33,415 nucleotides of DNA from JAGGSN01 sp965603725 (GTDB lineage Bacteria; Zixibacteria; MSB-5A5; UBA10806; 4484-95), in contig CBFDEC010000037.1 of assembly GCA_965603725.1 (NCBI GenBank), forward strand, positions 1 through 33,415, written 5' to 3'. The notes beneath the pieces are model-generated. The model was not told the origin of the DNA. It did not search any database and saw only the letters and a list, made by a program, of their open reading frames with translations. Each line of letters begins with the position of its first letter. Position 1 is the stretch's first letter. The position numbers and the translations under genes were made by a program. This document shows, piece after piece, positions 1 to 9,185 of this stretch.

Positions 1-206
1 TCATAATAAGTTGTGCCCACTATTAGGCCGGGTGATTCCGTGACAAATCCGGGATCCAATGGATAAGCCTGGACATCAGGTAAAGCCTCGTCCCCTTTGA
101 TGAGCTTATGCTTTGTTATTGGAGCAGTTTTTGAAAGCTCGGCTGCTGCGCTTGCCATTAGCAGAAATACTGCTAACAGCGACAGAATTAAAATCTTTTT
201 GGTCAT
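1..206 (-). CDS. N-terminal part of an exported protein (truncated by window edge)
   Basis: Reading the minus strand from an ATG at 206 gives an open frame of 68 codons that runs off the window start. It begins MTKKILILSLLAVFLL followed by MASAAAE, a typical Sec signal peptide: two lysines, a hydrophobic core and small residues before a probable cleavage near residue 22. A good ribosome binding site (AAGGAGT) lies just upstream. The visible mature part (SKTAPITKHKLIKGDEALPD and onward) matches no family I know. The gene follows the lipoate ligase-like gene by about 70 bases in the same direction and may be co-transcribed with it. Confidence that it is a real exported protein is good; function unknown. 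Confidence 0.75.
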   Translation of the reverse strand, partial: MTKKILILSLLAVFLLMASAAAELSKTAPITKHKLIKGDEALPDVQAYPLDPGFVTESPGLIVGTTYY

Positions 207-278
207 TCTTTACTCCTTAAAAGTTTAAAAGTTACAAATTTACAAACATTTTTTTGCTAAAATCACCTCCCCGGCTTT

Positions 279-1088
279 TTACTTTACATTAACGCGGTTT
301 ATTTCTATCTCCCAATTAAAAGCTCCATCTGTCGCTCGTACCAATTCCCTCCTTAAAATTTTTAAATTTTTAACTTCACTATCAAAAACATCCTGGAAAC
401 TTCCTAACAAACATTTTTTTAATTTCTTAACATCCACTTGCTTCCCCAGAAGTTGAAAAAGGCTGGTTGATGATTCATCAATCTGTTTCTGAAGGGAAAA
501 ACCATCCTTGACCTTCAGCAGATCAGCCGTTGAAATTCCCGGTTTAACAAGAGGTATCGATCCGTGAACCAGCGCCGACCCGGGATAAACCCTCTGTGCC
601 ATTGGCGCTATCTTTTTCCCATCACTGACGATCTCATATTGTGACGGCGCAACCAGGCAAGGCTGAAGATTACCATTAGCCATTTTCCTGGTGCCATTAA
701 TCAAAACCGCCGTAATACCCAAACCTTCCAAACCACCTAAAATGACCCTGCCAACCTTTTCAAAGAAACCCTTTATCTGAATCTTATCCGGGGCTTCTGA
801 ATTTACGGCCCCGGTAACGCTGAAACTTAAGTCGCCATCATGAAGAAGTTCACGTCCGCCAGTAGGCCGCCGTACAACCTCCACTTTATTTCGATGACAG
901 CTTTCAAGATTAACCCTACGTTCGAGCCGCTGATGAAAACCTATACTTAATACCGGGCTGCACCAACTATACAGCCGAAACACGAGCAGAGCCCCGGCAT
1001 TACCCGCCTGACGAGCCAAAAGGTCGTCAATCGCCATGTTCAAAGCCCCAGCCCGCGCAGGGTCATCAATAAAACGGAAACTATTCAT
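279..1088 (-). CDS. Lipoate-protein ligase A / LipM-like octanoyltransferase family protein
   Basis: Cytoplasmic enzyme of the biotin/lipoate A/B ligase fold, expected to transfer lipoyl or octanoyl groups to a lysine of lipoyl domains (2-oxoacid dehydrogenases, GcvH). Seen in the sequence: the N-terminal NMAIDDLLAR segment, the substrate-loop signature VVRRPTGGRELLHDGDLSFS (residues about 71-90), and the block PCLVAPSQYEIVSDGKKI with the conserved lysine of the family. A cysteine sits just before APSQYEI, where LipM-type octanoyltransferases carry their acyl-accepting cysteine; LplA ligases lack it. The length of 269 residues fits LipM/LplA without the small C-terminal accessory domain. The last 60 residues are weakly conserved. 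No other lipoate gene is near. Family sure; ligase versus octanoyltransferase not settled, with the cysteine favouring LipM. Confidence 0.85.
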   Translation of the reverse strand: MNSFRFIDDPARAGALNMAIDDLLARQAGNAGALLVFRLYSWCSPVLSIGFHQRLERRVNLESCHRNKVEVVRRPTGGRELLHDGDLSFSVTGAVNSEAPDKIQIKGFFEKVGRVILGGLEGLGITAVLINGTRKMANGNLQPCLVAPSQYEIVSDGKKIAPMAQRVYPGSALVHGSIPLVKPGISTADLLKVKDGFSLQKQIDESSTSLFQLLGKQVDVKKLKKCLLGSFQDVFDSEVKNLKILRRELVRATDGAFNWEIEINRVNVK

Positions 1089-1390
1089 TTGTCAAACAAC
1101 AAGTTCAATCAAAAAAAAGCAAATTATATGCCTATAATAACCCACCAGGTAAAACTTTGCAAGGGAAATTAATGAAAAGTAATCCCATAGTGTTTCTGAA
1201 TTTAACAGGCTAAAAATAATATAACAATAATTCCTGCCTGTAAAGCTTCCCCATCCAAATAACCGTTTAGCAATTAAGTTCACACCATTTGCAAATCAAA
1301 GCGACTTAAATATAATATATTTAGTACAATTTAATATTAATTAATTTAAAGTCAAGATATTTTTGTAAGCGGGTGAAAATCAACAGGTTA
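1089..1390. other. AT-rich intergenic region with a weak promoter candidate
   Basis: Gap of 302 bases between the lipoate gene and the stop of the sorting-domain gene, both on the minus strand. Very AT-rich. On the minus strand a TTGACT box (1350-1355) is followed after 16 bases by TAAATT (1328-1333), the spacing seen at the other promoters of this window; it would leave a leader of about 230 bases before the lipoate gene. A 63-codon open frame (1092-1283) lies inside, but its composition and lack of a ribosome site do not support a gene. Confidence 0.35.
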
Positions 1391-3277
1391 CTATTTCAAT
1401 AAAACCATCTTTCGGGTTTCAGGCAGATTTTCTATCCTGTAAAAATATAACCCTGTGGCAACAGTGGAATTAGCAGAACTTCTTCCATCCCAATATATTG
1501 AGTTAATACCTGGTTTTGCGGAAAAAGCTACAGTTCTTATAAGCTGGCCGCATAGGTTATAAATCTCAATATTTGAATTAAATTGGGTTTGTGCCGAAAA
1601 GAGTATCACAGTCGAGATATTAAACGGATTAGGGAAATTACCCAAAAGACAGCTTTTTTCAGGCAATAAAACTTCAGTTCCCACATCAACGGTAACGGGT
1701 TCAAGATAAAAGTCAATATCATCAAGCCGCGGATTTTCAATTAAATCTAAGTAAAGAGTATACGGATAATGCATACCGTCATAACCATATAAATCAGCGA
1801 ATACACTATAGGCGCCTTCATGAAGACCGGAAGATATGTTATATGATCCTGATGGATTGGTGCGAGTAAAGGTCATTTCACCACTTTCATTATTAATAGC
1901 ATACAACCTTACATTTACCAACGGTCCGGATGGACCATTAACAATACCCGCTATTGAGAGACCGGGTGTACCATAATCCTGCGTAATAGCCCCTCCATCA
2001 TATAGATTTGAGCCAGTAGTCGTCAATACAACGATTTCAGCTTCCTGCCAATTGTATACATTCGGCCAGAAGCCTGTTATGACGCCATTGCCTTCAAATT
2101 CGATTATATAGGAACCGCTGATTAAATTACCGATATTAAAAGCGCCATTGGTAATGCTGTAACAGTAAGCTATTGGTCGGCCGCAATAGTAATCAACGGC
2201 CGTTAACCTAACGCCTTCTAACGGGTAGCCGTTATCAAAGTTATATAGCTCACCTGAAATGTTCAAGTTATAAGTGAGAGAGGAATCATATTCGAAATTG
2301 ATTTCCGAGACTATTTCAGATGGTTCAACATGTACAACATCAGCCAGCTTGGGATCGAAACGATTATTATAATATAAATGAATTTCATTCCCTAAATAAG
2401 GATCATTTTCAATGATTACTTCAACATAATAATAACTGGCCGTTACATCCATTTCATAATAACCGTTTTCATCGGTAAAAGTACTAACCAGATTAGGATC
2501 ATCAGATTCATGAAACCAGGTATATGCTAAAACCTTGGCTCCATCAATTGGAATATTGGAATAGATATCCATAACATAACCCGAGATCACGCCGCTATTA
2601 GGCTGTTCGAGCATAAAATCAATTCCCTCGGTTACTTCACCAGCAGCTACCCGAATTATCTCAGCCTCTTTATAAGTTTCAGCTTCAAAATAAAATTGTA
2701 TATGATAACCTTCCGCCCTGACAAAGGCTTTATAATAGCCTGGCAGAAGCCCGTCGAGGTAATAATCTCCCTGGTAGGTTATCGGGAAAGCTTTATCACG
2801 CTGCCAGTTCTCATAAGGGAAATCGACTTTAACGGCGCTTACCAGAAAATCGGATTGCTGGCTATTGCCTGTAAAAATCTGGCCGCAAATAGCGCCCCCA
2901 GGTTCCAGTTCGAACGATACACTGACAATTTGAGATGGAAATACCGTAATCAGCCTGGCAGAGGAAAACATATATTCATTAGGATAAAAACGCTTGATAT
3001 AATTAAAAGCCTCGGCAGAAATAAAATATTCACCGGATTCAACGGCAAAAATGAATTGCCCGTAACAATCAGTAATAATTGAATCGAGAATGGCATTGTG
3101 AGTGGAATATAAAATTACAAAAGCCCCGGGCATAGCTTCTCCCTGATCAGAAAAAACAGTTCCCTGAATGAAACCGCCATCACTGAGCAAACCCGAGCCG
3201 ATCTCGTCAATAGAACCAGCATATACCGGTAGAGCCAAAAATACAATGAGAATTGTTATTTTAAGATATTTAAACAT
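1391..3277 (-). CDS. Secreted protein with carboxypeptidase-regulatory-like repeats and a type IX-like C-terminal sorting domain
   Basis: A 628-residue exported protein. Residues 1-20 are a signal peptide (FKYLKITILIVFLALPVYAG). The body holds about five beta-sandwich modules of the carboxypeptidase-regulatory type, recognisable by the recurring pattern of a glycine-rich strand, a middle strand with V/L-x-A and a GxYxI/V turn (for example GGFIQGTVF, SGVISGYVM, LSIAGIVNG). The last 80 residues are a sorting domain: NFPNPFN, then IYNLCGQLIRT, a WDGR turn, GLYFYRI and a final KMVLLK strand. Proteins of this build are exported through the type IX system in Bacteroidetes and related FCB phyla and attached to the surface or released. 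No enzymatic domain is seen, so a surface or adhesive role is inferred. Its own promoter lies right upstream. Confidence 0.85.
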   Translation of the reverse strand: MFKYLKITILIVFLALPVYAGSIDEIGSGLLSDGGFIQGTVFSDQGEAMPGAFVILYSTHNAILDSIITDCYGQFIFAVESGEYFISAEAFNYIKRFYPNEYMFSSARLITVFPSQIVSVSFELEPGGAICGQIFTGNSQQSDFLVSAVKVDFPYENWQRDKAFPITYQGDYYLDGLLPGYYKAFVRAEGYHIQFYFEAETYKEAEIIRVAAGEVTEGIDFMLEQPNSGVISGYVMDIYSNIPIDGAKVLAYTWFHESDDPNLVSTFTDENGYYEMDVTASYYYVEVIIENDPYLGNEIHLYYNNRFDPKLADVVHVEPSEIVSEINFEYDSSLTYNLNISGELYNFDNGYPLEGVRLTAVDYYCGRPIAYCYSITNGAFNIGNLISGSYIIEFEGNGVITGFWPNVYNWQEAEIVVLTTTGSNLYDGGAITQDYGTPGLSIAGIVNGPSGPLVNVRLYAINNESGEMTFTRTNPSGSYNISSGLHEGAYSVFADLYGYDGMHYPYTLYLDLIENPRLDDIDFYLEPVTVDVGTEVLLPEKSCLLGNFPNPFNISTVILFSAQTQFNSNIEIYNLCGQLIRTVAFSAKPGINSIYWDGRSSANSTVATGLYFYRIENLPETRKMVLLK

Positions 3278-3292
3278 ACCTACCTAAAATCA

Positions 3293-3320
3293 AATAAACA
3301 ACAAATCAATTAATTGTCAA
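3293..3320 (-). promoter_or_regulatory. Promoter of the sorting-domain gene (TTGACA, 16 bp, TTTATT)
   Basis: On the minus strand TTGACA (3315-3320) is followed by a 16-base spacer and TTTATT (3293-3298). A start site about seven bases on leaves a leader of only about ten bases before the ATG at 3277. That leader holds AGGTAGGT as a possible ribosome site. Confidence 0.5.
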
Positions 3321-3430
3321 GCTGTTTTTATATAAATTTTCTAAAATCTTCCATATAATATTTTCGGCCTATTTTACTCTTATATGATAATCGTACTATT
3401 TCCCTATGAAAGGAATTATAAGACCAAATG

Positions 3431-6400
3431 TTATTTCTTTTTAAAGCTGGACGGGGTTAAACTATATTTATTCAGCATATGATGAAGCTGAGTTCGGTCC
3501 ATTCCGGACAGTTTAGCCGCTTTCATAACATTGCCTTCTGCCTGCTCTATAATTCCCATGATAAATAACCGATCAAGCTGCGCCTTGGCAGTCTTAAGTT
3601 CGACTTTTGTGAGCGGGACATTAAACTGTGTTTTATTTTCAGCCGGAATATTATCAAACATCGACTTAATCTCCTGGGGAAGATCAGCTACATCGATAAA
3701 ATCACCCTTGGAAAAAATCACCATTCTTTCAATAATATTTTCCAACTGCCGGACATTTCCCGGCCAGTGAAAATTGACCAAAAAATCAATAGCTTTTGAG
3801 GTAATCGATTTTTTTGGTATTTTCATTTTCTTGTAGATATTCTCAAGAAAATAGTCTGCCAGAACGGGAATATCCTCTTTACGTTCTCTGAGGGCTGGAA
3901 GAGATATGTTGACCACGTTAAGCCGGTAGTAAAGGTCTTCACGGAAATTGCCGGCAGCGACTTCTTCTTTCAGATCCTTGTTGGTTGCCGCAAGTATTCT
4001 AACATCAATACTGCGGGATTTAACATCACCCACTGGCCGGAACACACCCTCCTGCAGAACACGTAAGAGCTTGACCTGGAAATTTTTGCTGGTATTGGTT
4101 ATCTCATCCAAAAATACTGTTCCTTTGTCGGCTTCCTCGAACAGGCCGATTCGGTCTGATATGGCGCCGGTAAAAGAGCCTTTCTTATGACCAAACAGTT
4201 CAGATTCTAAAAGCGACTCGGGAAGCGAACCGCAATCAATCGGAATAAAACGACCTTTTTTCCGGGGACCGGAAAAATGAATTGCCCGGGCGAGTATTTC
4301 CTTGCCTGTGCCCGATTCGCCGGCGAGAACGACTGTGGCATCGGTGCCGGCAACCGATTCGGCCATACGAAAAACTTTCTGCATCGGCGAAGATCGCCCT
4401 ATAATATTCATAAAACTGAAACTCTTCTCGACCTGTTTTTGAAGGTAAACATTACGGTCGGCGAGACGGCCGGTCAGACGCGCATTTTCAATCGCAATCG
4501 CCGCCAGATTGCAAAAACTTAACAGAAATTCAAGGTCATCATTGTCAAAAACCTGTTTGGATGCCCGGCTGTCGATATATACAATACCGGTAACCAGGTC
4601 CTTGGCTTTCAATGGAGCGCACATAATCGAAGTAATCTGAAAATCAACTACCGATTCCCGTTCGGTCTCATCGCTTAAAGTCCGATTCATCAAAAGCGGT
4701 TGACCGGATGTGAAAACATCATCGATAGTCGAGCGCGATATGGTATCCTCGCCAATGATATTCTCCCGATCGAGATTCCGCGCCACCATCGGCTCTAAAT
4801 TATCGCTTGAATCCTTCAACATGATAAAACCGCGGTCCGCATTCAAATTTTCAAGCATCAAATCCATCACCCGATTCAGCAAAGGATCAAGTTCATGAAT
4901 CGAGTTGACAGTTTTGGCTACCTCAAACAGCGTCTCCAGCCGCTGTTCCCTGTTTGACTTCTCCATAGGATCCTCCTCAACAAATTCAAATGATGGCTTT
5001 TTATAATCCTGGTCTTCTGTAATTTTTATTTTTGCCAGGAAATTTCTCTGGATTTGATCCGGCCAGCCAGCACAAGAACCCGACGCTAAATTAATGGCCC
5101 GTGAAATATATGCTTGATATTTCTCATTAAGATTTTTTTTAATCATAGCAAGCGTTATTAAATATCCCGGTTTTTTCCCTGATGGCCCAAATTTATCGGC
5201 ATATTCAAGAGCGGTTATCGCCCCGGTTTCAGCTTTAATCAAGTCCTGCCTGTTTTTACTTGTCTTCATCATATAAACAGCTTTGAGATGATGAAATGAT
5301 GATTTAAAGCTCAATGGTAAATCAAGCTCAGAAATCTTCGAAAGATAATGCTCTGCCGCCGGTAGATCGCCGATTTTTAATTTAATCAGCGATTTAGCTA
5401 AAAGCAGTCTTGCTTTTAACCCGGTATCTTCCGGATTGGTCGCCAGGACATCAAACAGAATTTTTTCCGAATCGATAGTATTTCCCTTTTCAAACTGGAT
5501 TTCCGCTTTGATTGCTAAAGCCCAGTTTTTCTGCTGATCATCGTTAATATTCTCAGCAAGAGTTAAAGCTTGTCTTATATGTTCAGAAGCATTGTCCAGA
5601 TCGCCAATGGCAAGATAAACATCCGCCAGCCCTTTCAAATTGGCTAATTCCACCCGGGGTTCTTTTATCTGTCCGGCAAGCTCAATTCCTTTAGTCGCAT
5701 AGTCGAACGCTTTTTTAAACTGCCCGAGGTTAAAATATATTTCAGCTAAGTTGTTATAGTTGACCGCCTCACTGCTGCGGTCGCCGATAGATTTTTGTAT
5801 CTGCAGGGCGCGCTGAAAATAATCCAGCGCCTTATTGTTTTGTCCCAAAAGATTATATGAATGCCCGATATTGAGCAGGTTTATCCCCTCAATACGGCGG
5901 TCTGAAATCTCCAGGGCAATAGCCAGAGACATCTTGTAATATTCCAGCGCCTTTTGATAATCGCTCCGGGCGTTGTAAACATTACCGATATTGCCATAAA
6001 GTTGCATGGCCGGCCATTTGTAATCGTTGTCACGACATACTTTCAAAGAACGATTGTAATAATCCAGCGCGCCGTCAAGATCGCCTTTCCTGGCATAAAC
6101 AATGCCGATATAGCTTAATACCCGGCACATCCTTTCCGGATTTTCGATGAAATAATCGAGCGCCTTAAAATAGCTTTTGCCGGCGAGTTCGAATTTACCC
6201 AGTTTGCTTTGAACCCATCCCAGGCCCATGAATGCCTCACCCATAAGGTTCGACCAGCCTTTAAAATCTTTATACTCATCGCCGATATTAATGGCATTTT
6301 CATACAGTTCGAGGGCCTGTTCGTTATCGCCCAGGTGCTGATAGTTCTCAGCCTGAAGAATCAATGCAGAAAACCTGTTCTTTGAAATGTTATCAGTCTT

Positions 6401-8674
6401 ATTAACCTCAATCAGGATTTGGGGAAACAACTTATCAGCGGCCTTGGGATTAATAAACATCAATGATCTGGCCTGACCCTTAAGGGCTTCAAACCTGGCC
6501 GATTTCGGGGCCTCCGGCCAGTCAGGGATTAGACTTAAAATCTGTTCATAATATTTTGCAGCCTGGTCCCAACCAAAAATTCCCGCGGCGTTTTCCGCTG
6601 ATTGACAAAGGTAATGGTAAGACTTTGTTTTTTCACCGGCGGCTAAAAATTGCCTGGCCAAAAATTCCGGCTTGGCTTTTTTGACCTCGAAATGGAGGGC
6701 GGTTTTACGGTGGAGCTGGACTCTTTTAAATCTCGACAGCGACTCATAAGCAACTTCTTTCACCTGGTTATGCAAAAACTGCAGATCGCCATTTTGCCGG
6801 TGGAAAACCCTGAGTAAAATCAGTTCATCAAGCAGTTTCATGTCGGCTTTAGAATATCCGGATAATTTCAACAAATCTTCAGGCTTGAATAGACTATCCA
6901 TCACTGCCGCCTGTTCAACAATTGCCAGATACGAGAAATCGAGACGGGAAAGACGGCGACCGATAGATTCCTTTACCGATTTGGGCAATGGGAAGCCGGT
7001 CAGCTTTTCAGTCTGCAGCTTCCAGAATCCGCCCGATCTAAACAGCGCTTTGCCATCGGCTAAGCTTTTTAATAACTCTTCAACAAAAAAGAAATTACCG
7101 CCAGTCTCATGATATAGTTTTTCTGAAAAATCCCGGGGAGGTTTAAAATCGCCAAACAGGTTATATAAAAATTCATCCCATAATTCCTTATCGGCCGGCT
7201 TAAGAACTATGGCGTCGGCAAAATCAATAAACTCCCAGGTCGGCTTTTCCGGAACAATCTCCGAGGTTAAAATCAGCAAAAATCCATTTCCATTAGCGTC
7301 ACCGGCGGTTTTTGTTGCTCTGCTTATAATATTGATAAACTCAATCGTCTGGTTGTCAGCCCACTGTATGTCCTCAATTAAAAGCGCCAGACGGTTTTCA
7401 CTGCCTATCTGCTGAAAATATTTTTGCAGGTTATAATACAGCCTTTGTTTGCCGCGGTTGACATCCTGCTCTCCCCTGACGCCGGGAAATATCTCAGGAA
7501 ACAACCTCCTGACCTCATCACCCAGGGCATTAAACAGTTTATAGTCGGGATCAAACAAAATGAAAATCTGCTCAATAAGTTTTCTTACAGACACAAGTGG
7601 GTTGCCATCGCCGGACGAGCATGCCGCCTGGATGAAGTGGCAGCCCTCCATTTGAATGCTGTATTTGAACTGTTCTGCGAGACGGCTCTTTCCTACTCCG
7701 GATTCACCGGTTATATGAAACACAGCGCTTTCACCGTCAGCAAGTTTTTCAAAAGCCGTTTTTAGTCTGTTAAACTCATCCTTCCGACCGCAGAATGAGG
7801 CGCGCTCGAAATAATCGCGGCTGGTGTCAGATAATACTGATACAGAGGATTTGTCATAATCCGCGGCTTGCCCCGGTTCTCCCGCATGGTAAAGTCTTTC
7901 TATAATCCGGGAGACTTCACCGGCAGTCTGGTAACGTTTGTCCGGATCATTTTCCAAAAGCCGGTTTATCACATCATGAAGGTTCCGGCCGCCTTTTTCC
8001 TCGGGAAACTCCGGAAGCTCTATAGATTTCTCCAGCTTGTAAGACAGCATCTGGCTGGTCGTGCCCTGTAACAAAGCCCGGTTAAACAACAATTCATAGA
8101 ATACCAGACCCAGACTGTACAGGTCACTGCAAGCAGAAAGAGAGCCATGTTTGATAATTTCCGGCGGTGTAAATTCTAAGGTGCCCGATGAGCGCGGTTG
8201 CTTATCAGACTGCAAATGTACCGCCAGCCCGAAATCAACAAGGCGAAGGTTGCCCAGTTCATCAAAAAGGATATTCGATGGCTTCAAGTCGCCGTGGATT
8301 ATATTTCGCGAATGAATGTAATCCAGAGCCGATAATGCCATTAAAGACAAACGATAAAAATCCTCAAGACCGTAATCTGCCGACTTTGCTTTGATATCAT
8401 CACCGGGCATGAAGTCCATGGTGTAGTAAGGATGGTTTTCGGCATCAATGCCAAAATTATACACGTTAACTAAATAAGGATGGTGCAGTTGAGTCAGAAT
8501 CTTAAACTCTTCCTTAAACTGCTCTAATTGCGAAATCAAACCCGGGCGAAGGATTTTTAAAGCCTTAATCGATTCATCATTGATATCAACAACCTTAAAC
8601 ACCTCACCCATTCCCCCCGCTCCAAGGCTTTCAATGACCCGATACTGGTTGCTGACTATTCTTGACATTGACAT
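3431..8674 (-). CDS. Ser/Thr kinase - STAND-like ATPase - TPR - GAF - sigma-54 activator - Fis HTH fusion
   Basis: A 1747-residue cytoplasmic signalling protein. Domains in order: a Hanks-type kinase (about 10-265) with GAGGMGEVF loop, ALKIL lysine, HGDLKPSNIL catalytic loop (HGD instead of HRD, so no RD arginine) and DFGLA; a predicted ATPase (about 290-560) with Walker A GESGVGKS and LLIEDIQWAD; helical TPR repeats (about 770-1130); a GAF domain (about 1240-1400); a sigma-54 AAA+ domain (about 1420-1660) with GESGTGKE, the contact loop GSFTGA (usual form GAFTGA) and NVRQLENIIERM; and a Fis-type HTH at the C-terminus (NVMKAAKLSGMDRTQLHHML). Each part is known from kinases of the PknB/PknK type or from NtrC-family enhancer proteins. 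One chain could therefore run from ligand sensing to open-complex formation at sigma-54 promoters. It stands alone with its own promoter. The target genes cannot be told from the window. Confidence 0.93.
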   Translation of the reverse strand: MSMSRIVSNQYRVIESLGAGGMGEVFKVVDINDESIKALKILRPGLISQLEQFKEEFKILTQLHHPYLVNVYNFGIDAENHPYYTMDFMPGDDIKAKSADYGLEDFYRLSLMALSALDYIHSRNIIHGDLKPSNILFDELGNLRLVDFGLAVHLQSDKQPRSSGTLEFTPPEIIKHGSLSACSDLYSLGLVFYELLFNRALLQGTTSQMLSYKLEKSIELPEFPEEKGGRNLHDVINRLLENDPDKRYQTAGEVSRIIERLYHAGEPGQAADYDKSSVSVLSDTSRDYFERASFCGRKDEFNRLKTAFEKLADGESAVFHITGESGVGKSRLAEQFKYSIQMEGCHFIQAACSSGDGNPLVSVRKLIEQIFILFDPDYKLFNALGDEVRRLFPEIFPGVRGEQDVNRGKQRLYYNLQKYFQQIGSENRLALLIEDIQWADNQTIEFINIISRATKTAGDANGNGFLLILTSEIVPEKPTWEFIDFADAIVLKPADKELWDEFLYNLFGDFKPPRDFSEKLYHETGGNFFFVEELLKSLADGKALFRSGGFWKLQTEKLTGFPLPKSVKESIGRRLSRLDFSYLAIVEQAAVMDSLFKPEDLLKLSGYSKADMKLLDELILLRVFHRQNGDLQFLHNQVKEVAYESLSRFKRVQLHRKTALHFEVKKAKPEFLARQFLAAGEKTKSYHYLCQSAENAAGIFGWDQAAKYYEQILSLIPDWPEAPKSARFEALKGQARSLMFINPKAADKLFPQILIEVNKTDNISKNRFSALILQAENYQHLGDNEQALELYENAINIGDEYKDFKGWSNLMGEAFMGLGWVQSKLGKFELAGKSYFKALDYFIENPERMCRVLSYIGIVYARKGDLDGALDYYNRSLKVCRDNDYKWPAMQLYGNIGNVYNARSDYQKALEYYKMSLAIALEISDRRIEGINLLNIGHSYNLLGQNNKALDYFQRALQIQKSIGDRSSEAVNYNNLAEIYFNLGQFKKAFDYATKGIELAGQIKEPRVELANLKGLADVYLAIGDLDNASEHIRQALTLAENINDDQQKNWALAIKAEIQFEKGNTIDSEKILFDVLATNPEDTGLKARLLLAKSLIKLKIGDLPAAEHYLSKISELDLPLSFKSSFHHLKAVYMMKTSKNRQDLIKAETGAITALEYADKFGPSGKKPGYLITLAMIKKNLNEKYQAYISRAINLASGSCAGWPDQIQRNFLAKIKITEDQDYKKPSFEFVEEDPMEKSNREQRLETLFEVAKTVNSIHELDPLLNRVMDLMLENLNADRGFIMLKDSSDNLEPMVARNLDRENIIGEDTISRSTIDDVFTSGQPLLMNRTLSDETERESVVDFQITSIMCAPLKAKDLVTGIVYIDSRASKQVFDNDDLEFLLSFCNLAAIAIENARLTGRLADRNVYLQKQVEKSFSFMNIIGRSSPMQKVFRMAESVAGTDATVVLAGESGTGKEILARAIHFSGPRKKGRFIPIDCGSLPESLLESELFGHKKGSFTGAISDRIGLFEEADKGTVFLDEITNTSKNFQVKLLRVLQEGVFRPVGDVKSRSIDVRILAATNKDLKEEVAAGNFREDLYYRLNVVNISLPALRERKEDIPVLADYFLENIYKKMKIPKKSITSKAIDFLVNFHWPGNVRQLENIIERMVIFSKGDFIDVADLPQEIKSMFDNIPAENKTQFNVPLTKVELKTAKAQLDRLFIMGIIEQAEGNVMKAAKLSGMDRTQLHHMLNKYSLTPSSFKKK

Positions 8675-8717
8675 TAGCTGTTAATTACCACAACGAACTG
8701 TTACAATAACAAACAAT

Positions 8718-8745
8718 AAGATACAAAAATACAACTGTTTGTCAA
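8718..8745 (-). promoter_or_regulatory. Promoter of the kinase/sigma-54 activator gene (TTGACA, 16 bp, TATCTT)
   Basis: On the minus strand TTGACA (8740-8745), a 16-base spacer and TATCTT (8718-8723). The predicted start is about 35 bases before the ATG at 8674. The same boxes and spacing precede the other large sensor gene at 19944. Confidence 0.6.
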
Positions 8746-8902
8746 TGATAAAATTCGGCTTACTATATCTCTTTTTGCAATATGTTATACTACAACAACA
8801 TAGCTGGTATCATATTGACTTCAAGGTGTGGCACAGGTTCTACAACACTTCCTGATTAAGTAGCAGTAGGGCACAACCCTCTGGCGGTTGTGCCGTTCGG
8901 TG

Positions 8903-8928
8903 GTTGGCGTATGTCCCCACGCGCCAAC
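8903..8928 (+). repeat. Hairpin repeat, copy A (left border of the cassette)
   Basis: Arms GTTGGCG and CGCCAAC, extendable to ten pairs with one G-T wobble and one mismatch, around the loop GTCCCC. Preceded by GTG. Near-identical to the copy at 11729-11754 and related to the one at 31584-31609; all three face the same way. Confidence 0.8.
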
Positions 8929-9131
8929 TAACCTTCCGAAGCAGGCGTAGGTTGTTGTCCTGCGCCCACGATTAATACAGCCGGTGCAGAGGGCGTACAC
9001 CAGCCACTTTCAAATAACCTTAATTTCGTATAACTTAATTATAAGGAAATGATTAGGTCTAAAGCAAGAGGAAAGAGGGGGATTTTATAACGGGGAAAAT
9101 AGTAGATATCCCACTTTAGCCAAATTGGGAA

Positions 9132-9161
9132 AAGCGGCGGAGCACATCAACTACGCCGCTT
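9132..9161 (-). terminator. Probable terminator of the nuclease-like gene
   Basis: Eight-pair stem AAGCGGCG / CGCCGCTT with a 14-base loop, about 25 bases past the stop at 9186. Read on the minus strand it is followed by a short T run (TTTTCCC). The T run is short, so this could be only a hairpin. Confidence 0.5.
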
Positions 9162-9185
9162 AGTTAAAAGGTGCTGCTTACGAGG

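Larger units (their letters stand above)
8675..9185. other. Non-coding region with several hairpins at the left edge of the accessory cassette
   Basis: About 510 bases without a credible gene. It holds the kinase promoter, then a row of inverted repeats: GGCACAACC with GGTTGTGCC (about 8867-8893), the GTTGGCG / CGCCAAC hairpin (8903-8928) and GCAGG / CCTGC (8941-8965). A last hairpin at 9132-9161 probably ends the minus-strand nuclease-like transcript. Between 8990 and 9130 I see nothing recognisable. Confidence 0.6.

Noticed and set aside
1092..1283. 63-codon frame on the minus strand before the lipoate gene
   Set aside because: No ribosome site, composition follows the AT-rich spacer, and no recognisable protein features.
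8823..8845. Possible sigma-54 promoter (TGGCAC) upstream of the cassette
   Set aside because: The GG is not followed by GC ten bases later, so the -12 element is missing.
8867..8965. CRISPR-like array
   Set aside because: The stems differ in sequence from one another and there are no regular direct repeats or spacers.
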